This document shows positions 9,054 to 18,000 of a stretch of 25,015 bases of DNA, one piece after another. Source of the DNA: a virus. Below the pieces are notes generated by a model. That model was not told where the DNA came from. It searched no databases and saw nothing but the letters and a program-made list of their open reading frames with translations. Within the stretch, counting starts at the first letter, position 1; each line of letters starts with the position of its first letter. The DNA is taken from the IMG/VR virus record IMGVR_UViG_3300017782_000202, positions 1 through 25,015 of that record; one strand, given 5' to 3'. The position numbers and the translations under genes were made by a program.

Positions 9054-12000
9054 ATGGCAAAAATTTCAGAACTACCTCCGATTACTGGTGCCAATACCAG
9101 AACAGAAGACCTGTTCGTTATTGTCAACCTTGTCCAAGGAGACGACGGTACAAGTAATATTACTAGGAAAGAATTAGTTGAAGCAATTCAATACGAAATC
9201 TTTGCTAGGATTCAAATTACAGGTGGAAACATCTCTGGCGTTATCCTGCGCGATTCTCGTATTGATAATGTCCAAATGGACAATTCTGAAATTGAAGATA
9301 CGGCTTTCCTAAGAGGTAACATCGACGATACACTGATGACAAACAGTGTAGCCAACAATATCACAATCGGTTCATCTTCATTCAGTGATGGTGAAATCTT
9401 TGACTCAACCGCTAACAATGTTGTCATTACAAATTCTGAGTTAAATGACAGTATTGGTAATAATAATGTATTCACTACTACAGAGTTACTTGGTGGAACT
9501 GCCAACGACTTTATTATTACAAGTTCAGAGTTCAATGATGGTACTGCTAACAACGTAACAATTACATCTTCAAAATTATTTGACAGTGAAGCAAATAATG
9601 TCATCATAACAAATTCAGAGTTCAACGAAGGTACAGGTAATAATGTAATCTTAACGAACTCAACAATTGATGATTCTTCTATTACAAATTCAACAGCAAA
9701 TAATGTTGTCATCGAAGCCTCCGAGTTTAATAACGGTGATATTAGTGATAGTGATATCGTTAATGGTACGATGGATAATACTGACATTACTAATGCCACC
9801 TATACAGACGGTGATATTGATAATGCAGTTATTATCAATTCTGATTTCTCTGATGGAACAATCGAAGATTCTACTGCCAACAATATTGTTATAACACAAT
9901 CTGAGTTTAATGACGGTACAGGAAACAATGTTGTCCTAACTAATTCAACGATTGATGATTCTACGCTTTCTGATAGTGTTATTACTAACAGTGAATTCCA
10001 AGGTGTAATGGATAATGTTGTTGCGACTAACATGTCAATTGGTAGTTCAACTGCTGATGGCCTTGGTGCAAATAATTCTTCATTCGATAATGGTACTCTT
10101 GGTGGATCGACATTTACAGGTGGTGTAATTGATAGATCACAACTTGTCGACTTCGACATGGATCTCAATAACGAATTTGAAGCTCCAATGGATGATGAAT
10201 CCTATTTCGCAATTCGTAACGAAAAGACAGGTGATACAGAACAAATTAACTTTGGTCAACTATTCGACGAAGTATCTAAGAAAACAGCACAAGCTTTAAA
10301 GGTTCATGCTGATGCAGGATCTGGTGATGATAAAAACCCAGGTACTCAATTACAACCTGTAAGAACATTAGAAAGAGCATTTGAACTTTGTTTAGAAAAA
10401 GCAGGTGGCGAATTAAATCGTAACGCAATTAATAACGCTGTTCATATTTCAGTAGGTCCTGGTACTTATTATACAAAAGGTAATCTTCAATTACCTGATG
10501 ACTGTTCTTGTACTTCAACTGCAGGTCAGTATGCTACAGTTATCGAACTACTTCCTGGATACGAAAACAATAACGGAATCTTAGTTGGTTCTGGTGGTTA
10601 TGTTCAAGGATTTGGTTATCAAAACTTTAAGGTTGATAACTTTGATTTCCCAGAAGGTGGATTTGCGATTGCTTATCGACCAGGTGCCAAACTATTACGT
10701 TCACCTTACTTAAGAGATAGTACTCAGTTATCTAACTTCTTACGTCAAGATGTTGAACCACCTCTTAACCCTTATAATTCAAAAGGTACTCTTGCTGACC
10801 TTGGTCAAACATTTGTACTTGAAACAAATATTACTGGTAATAACATTGACCCACTTCTAAGTTTATGGAAACTTGATGATGAAGTTGTATTCTCATCTGG
10901 TGCTATAGGTTACTTATCTTGGGATGATTCATTAGACGCACTCAAAGGTACAGTTCCTGGTGATGTTAATCAGACAAGAACAATCAGAGTTCGTAACCTT
11001 AAGAACGGTCAAGGATTTAAAGTTGGAGATACAGTAACATCAGAATCTGGTGGAACAGGTGTTGTCCAATCCATTGGAATTGACGACTTCCCTAACAGAG
11101 CGGTTGGTCGTGGTGGCGGTTGTGTACTTGCAGATAGAAGAGTACTTGATACCGATTCATTATATACATACGTACTTTGTTTTGGTTTCACACCTCGTAC
11201 TCAAAACGGTTTAGGATATGTTGCTAGAGACGGTGCTGGTGTTAACGGTATTGGTTCATTGTCAATCTTCGTTCGTTGTGCATTCTATGCATTGAATGGT
11301 GGTCAAATGACGCTGAACAACTCAGGTACTCAGTTCGGTGATATATCAATGAGAGCAAAAGGAACAACTCAGTTCTTTGCTCCAAAAGCAACAGCAGTAC
11401 CTATTATTGGTAATACTGCCTTCGCAGAATCAATTGATTACGGTGCAGACGAAATTATTGAAGATGTCGTTGAATACCTTACAGCCAATACTGCCAACGG
11501 CGGATTAGGTTATCAAGAATACGATTCAGAAAAATGTTTAAGAGATTCAGGTATTGTACTTGATGGTACAGGATACGATGTTGCTCTCGATACCAACTAT
11601 TGGGGTCGTTTAGGTGGTATTACTTATAGATCACCTATCAGTTACGTTGTACCTGGAGAACAGTTACAAGAAACAAAAGGTTCATTAGAATACCTAAGAG
11701 ATAGAACAAAAGAAATATTTGTTTCAGGTAATTCTGAAATCAACGAACGTATTGAAACATCCTTTAGAGAACTTCTAAATGTATTAGAGTACGGTGAAGA
11801 GAACATCAACCCGATTATATGGCAAGATACTTCTGTTCCTTATACCGCAGCTAGACATCTTTTACAAGATAACAAAGATTTAATTACAACAGATTTAATT
11901 GATTGGATTGAGAACAACGATGAGTTCTATGCTTACGATAGTAAAGCTTGTCGTAGAGATGTATCTGATTATATTATTCCTGCTGTTAAAAACGATATGT

Positions 12001-15000
12001 TATTTGACACAAACTATAACTCAGTAACTGCAGGTCGTGCATATTACATGGCTGCTGCAAAAACTGTTATGGAAAATCAGAATAACGAAACGGTTGCAGC
12101 ATACAAGAGATTGAAAGATCAAACAAATGAATTGGTTGATGGAGATTCATACGTTGCTTCTGATCGTCTTGATGATGCATACGATAACATTTTAGAAATC
12201 CTTCAGAACAAAGGAAAACAGTTTACTCCTACTGCCGCAACTTATGACCCAGAAACTGGTTTATCAGTTATCACACTCGGCAAAACAACTGGACTTACGG
12301 TATCAAACGCAACCTACGATCCTGCTACAGGAATCATGGAAGCAACTGTAGGTTCACATACACTAGAAGTTGGTGATCATATATGGATAAAACCTGAAAG
12401 TATTACATTTAGTTGTAATATGGGAGGAGGTGAACAGAATCACGCAGTTCCTGAAGCTCACCACCCATACTATAACAAACCATGTCCTATCATAGGAACA
12501 TCTGCTACAACGATTATAATGAATGTTGGTACAGGTGGATCAGGTCAAGTACCTCATACGTTTGTTTCAGCAACACCTAACGCGTTTACAGCAGGTCATA
12601 GTTTGGCTGCAGGTCGTTATGTATTATTGAAAACAGGTGGATTGGTATTTACTTGTGACAGAGATAATAATACAAAGAGAACAGGTTACCCAAGAGCTAC
12701 TGACCCAGCAGCAGGAACACCAGTTGAGGTTATAGGTTCTAACGCAAAATCAATTACAATTAATGTTGGTAAATCAGCAATTGTTGATGATCATACATTT
12801 GTTGAAGCTTTACCTAATGCAGTATCTATATTAGGGGATGATATTAAATGGTCAGAAGACTCAAGTATATCTGTTAATAAGATAAATGCAAGAAAGCAAT
12901 TACAAAGAAACAAAGAATTCATTCAAGATTTAATTGAAGGTTATATTGAAGATACTTATTATAGATACGATTCTAACAAGTGTCGTCGAGATGTAACTTC
13001 TTATATCTTACCTGCAGTTGAAAGAGATATTCTAACAGGAACAAACTATAACGCAGTTCAAACTGGTATTGCTTATAGAGCAGGTACTACACTTGCTGAT
13101 AATGTTATTAATAATCAGTTAGTAGAAACATTAGGTTCAATGGAAACATTGAAGCAGGAATTAATTAGTACAACACCTGGTGCTCAGTTTACACCAACAA
13201 CTGCAACTTACGATCCTGCTACAGGAAAGTTTGAAGCAACAATTGGTCAGCATAGTTTATTACCTGGAGATTATGTAAGATTCTCTGATGGTGGTATTGT
13301 GTTTAGTTGTGATACAGGAAGCGGAGTTCAAAACGACGCTGTTCCTGCTGCGCATCATCCTTACTTTAATCATCCTTGTCCGATCGAGGCAGTTACTTCT
13401 ACAACTATTATAATGAATGTAGGTACAGGTGGAACAGGACAATATCCGCATACGTTTGTTTCTGCAGCTGCTAATTCAATTACAGAAGTTAAGGCGTTAT
13501 CTGACGAAGCATCAAGACATAGAACAGTAGAGAATATTGATAAAGTTAAAAATATTCTAAATTCTGGTAATAAGATCTATACTCCATCTAATGCAACATA
13601 TGATCCTGTAACTGGTTTAACGGTTATTACAATTGGTGCTCACGATTTACAAGTCGGAGAAGAAGTATTACTTGCACCTAACAGTTTAACATTTACTTGT
13701 GCAACTGATGGTAATGCATCTCAACATACTTACCCAACTCAAACAGTAACTAACTTTACTCCAACTGATGCAAGTTATGATCCAGCAACCGGTGAATTTA
13801 CAGCGGATATAGGTACTCATAAATTACAGGTTGGTGATGAGATCGAGTTCGCAACTCGTGGTATTACATTTACTTGTGCAATAGATAATAATCAAACTCA
13901 ACACTCTGCACCTGAACCACATCATCCTTTCTACAAGAAGGCAGTTAAAATTACTTCTGTAAATGGAAACGTAATTGGAACTAATGTTGGAGCAGTTGCT
14001 AACGGCGGTGGAACTCATACATTTGTATCTGCTGTCACAGGAGCAATTAAAGGAACAAGAAATCATCCTGCATACAAGAAGCCTGTCGTTGTTGCACAAA
14101 CAACATCTACATCGTTTACAGTAAATGTAGGTACAAGTACTGATACTTCAACTCATACATTTGTTTCTGCTACATCAGACAGTGTTAAAACTGCTAAGTA
14201 CAATTCAACATATACTCCATACGATGCAACGTATAACGCAGTAACTGGCGTATTTACAGCATCAATTGGAAAACACAATTTGGAAGCTGGTGATACGATT
14301 GTTATTAAACCAAATTCAGTAATCTTTACTTGTACTTTAGATGGCGGTGTTACAGAACATGCTGCGCCGGCTAAACACCATCCTGCATATAAGACCCCTG
14401 TAAGACTTACAGAAGTTACTGCCGATACAATTACAATGAACATCGGAACAGGTACTGGTGGTACTCATACATTCGTTAGAGCGGATGCTGGGGCAATTGA
14501 CACGGATGGTTTATTCTTTACTGATCCTGCATCTTATGTCAAGCATTACACTCCAACTACAGCAACATTTGTTCCTGCTACTGGGTTAAGTGATATAACA
14601 ATACCAGGACACGATTTAACAACAGAAGATTATGTTGAGTTCGCTCCATACGCATTTACATTTACTTGTTCTCAAGATGGTGATGCAACTGAACATTCAT
14701 ACCCAAGAAAAGGCGATGTAAACTACATGCAGCCAATGAACATTACAGCAATCGTTGGTGATGTTGTTACTGTTGATATGGGTATCGCAGGTACAGCAGG
14801 TGGAGTACATACCTTCGTATCAGTAATCAAAGACGGTGTTTCAAAATCTACTTATAAATCTCAAGGTCAATACGCAAGAGAACAACTACAACAAAACAAA
14901 GACTTCTTGGCTAAGGAAGTATCCGCTTACTTGGATACCCAATACTTTGTATTTGATGGAGAAAAATGTTCAAGAGATTCAGGATTCATTCTTGATTCTG

Positions 15001-18000
15001 TAAGACGTGATATGGCAACAAACTCAACTTGGAACTCTCAGTTCATGGGTCTAGGATATAGAACCGGTTCTGTAGGTGCTAATAAAGTTATTGACGATCA
15101 GTTGGTTGAAACAGTTGCGGCAATTAATTATCTTAAAGCTCAAGTTGCAGCAGATCCTTCAGTAACAGGAGTTGCGTTAACAAGAACAAATCAACATTTT
15201 GATAAGATCATTGATATCATGCAAAATGGTTCAGCAAACATTGGCACAAAACAATGGGGTGCAACTGCCGCGTTAAGTAATAACCATAATGATGCTGGTA
15301 ATATCTTAATTACAAACAGAGCATTTATTATTGCTGAAACTACTGCTTATATTGCTCAAAATTATCCAACACTGAATTATGATACTGCTGCTTGTGAAAG
15401 AGATACAGGTTATCTTGTTGATGGTTTAATACAAGATGTTAAGTTTGGTGGAAATACATGTTCAGTTAACTTCGCAAGATTGTATTTTGAAAATGCGGTA
15501 TCAGTATTACCTGATGATCAAGTATTGCCAACATACAAAACATGGGAACATATTGCTGATGTTGTTTGGAATATCGTACGTGATGTTACTATTACTCCTA
15601 CAACAGGAAATGGTCAAGCACAGGATGATTCAGGAACTGATTACGGAATCGAAGTTGCTAACCTAGCAAGAGATAGAGTTAATATTGTAACTCAAGTAAT
15701 CAGCGACAATACATTAGATTACTTACCTGCATATATTGAACCAAATGTTGAAGATGCAATGATTGCGGCTCATGCTGCAATTGATGGTATGACAGAAAAT
15801 CTTTCTGCTTCAGTAATTGATTACTTAAGAGATGAACATAACGGATTACCTTATAAGAAAGCAACATGTGAACGTGATATCGGAATCATGGTTGATGCAA
15901 TCAGTAGAGATATTGAGTACGGCGGAAATGAAAATACATTAGAAGTATTTGATTATTACTTCCGTAGATTTGATACAACATCTGCTGATTACGAACAGCA
16001 ACGTTCAACTAACGTTTTACCAATTGAAGTAAAAGGTCAATTCAGAACATTATCTAATTACGAAGATACTGCTAACGTTTCAGGTTTAAGAGAAGCAATC
16101 AATGTATTGCCTTATGAACAACGTGAGGCAACTCAACTTGCATTTAACAGACTTGCAGGGTTGGCTGCTCCTGTCGCTGCAGGTACTCAACAAACTTCAT
16201 CTTATACAACATTCGGAGTTTCATCTGCAACCTACGATCCTGCTACAGGAATTTATGTTGCTGATATTGGTACTCACAGTTTTGATGTTAATGCTGAAGT
16301 ATATCTAAAACCAAACGGTGTAACATTCAGTTGTGATATGGGTAGTGGAGTTGCGAATCATACTTCACCACAGAAACATCATCCTTATTACAATAAAGCA
16401 GTTAAAATTATTGCTACAACCTCAACTACAATTTCAATGAATGTAGGAACAGGTGGTTCAGGACAACAACCACATACATTCGTATCCGCTGATGCAGATG
16501 CAATTAGTATGGGTCCATATCATATTATAGATGGAACTGTGGCAAGTTCTGCTAAGGCTGGAGAAGTTGCACAATTAATTTACTCAGTATCTAATTTAAT
16601 TGATAAGACCAATATTGAAGATTCTGAAATGCCAACATTAACTAAGGCTTCGTTTGATCCTAACAGAACATTGGCAAGAAAGCAATTAGTAAGAAACAGA
16701 GACTTCATCATCGAAGAATTACAAGGATACCTCAAAGATCGTTACTACGTATTTGACGGTGACAAATGTAAGAGAGATGTTGGAATGATTATCGACGCAG
16801 TTAGGACTGATGTATTAACAGGCGGTAATCAATCAGCAATATTTAATGGCCTTGCATATAGAACAGGTTCTGCTGGTGCTGACGTAGTTATTAACGAACA
16901 GTTAACTGAAACAATAAAAGGTATTGAGTTCGCAAGAGATAAAGCAATTGAGGCTGTAGTTGACGGTGAAATGAAACGTAGAACAGAAACTGCGTTTAAT
17001 GAAGTTATTGATATAATGACTAACGGTCGTGCTAACGCTGATGCAATTGATTATACAAATACATCACCTTCAACTGAAAGAATTAATGCAAGATCTCAGT
17101 TACAAAATAATAAAGCATTCTTACAAGCTGAAATTACAGCATGGCTTGCTGCTAACAGACCTTCACATAGTTACGATGTTGCTAGATGTGAAAGAGATAC
17201 AGGTTACTTAATTGATGCCATTGCAGCTGATGCTCAATACGGTGGAAACTTTGCTACACTGAACGATGCAAAACTTTACTTTGAAAATGCGGTATCAGTA
17301 TTACCTGCAGATCAAAGAGAACCAACGGCTGCTGCATTTGCTCACCTTGGTGATTGTGCTGAACTTATTTGTTTAGATACTGATATCGGTGGACTTAAAT
17401 CTGCTGGTAACGGTGAAACTCAATCATTCGCAGGTGGAACTGCTCAGGCTGCTATATCTGCTGAAGTAGAATCACTATTTGATATTGTTGCTGACTCAAT
17501 TACCAATAACACAATGTTACTTTCTCCTAAGGTTGTAATGCCTGATGAAACAAACGCAGTATGGGGTGCAACAGCAACTGCTGCTTACCTTGCACTTGAC
17601 GGAATTAAGGATTCAGTTTCTACTTCGTTACTTGCTCATCTGTCAGAGTTCTATCAAGTATTACCTTACAGTGAAACAAAATGTCGAAGAGATACAGGAT
17701 ATATCATCGATGCACTTTGTCACGATATTCAATACGGTGGTAATGCGGCATCAGTTCAAACTGCAGGAATGTATTTTGAGAATGCTGTAAACACTGGATT
17801 ACAAATCGAACAAAGAATGGGTACAAGAGATGCATTCTTACACTTGGCAAAAATTGTAGAACACGTTGTTGGTGGTAAAGATATTACAACTACTTTATAT
17901 CCAAGAACAGGAAAATACTACACAGGTGATATTGTAACTAAATACGATTATTGGAATGGCCTACCTTCATATCAAACTGTAGAAGCACAGGATATGGTTG

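Noticed and set aside
9212-9799. Minus-strand open frame of 195 codons opposite the pentapeptide region
   Set aside because: It lies wholly inside the giant gene and mirrors the period of its repeats. Its protein is low-complexity Leu/Ser/Val with no start signal of its own. The + strand frame is continuous and recognisable.
10305-11450. Enzymatic depolymerase call for the beta-helix-like region
   Set aside because: The fold opening is suggestive, but no catalytic residues of a known lyase or hydrolase family can be pointed out, so only the fold-like description is kept.
14853-14860. TATAAATC inside the giant gene
   Set aside because: A one-mismatch box in the middle of a coding region with no downstream start.
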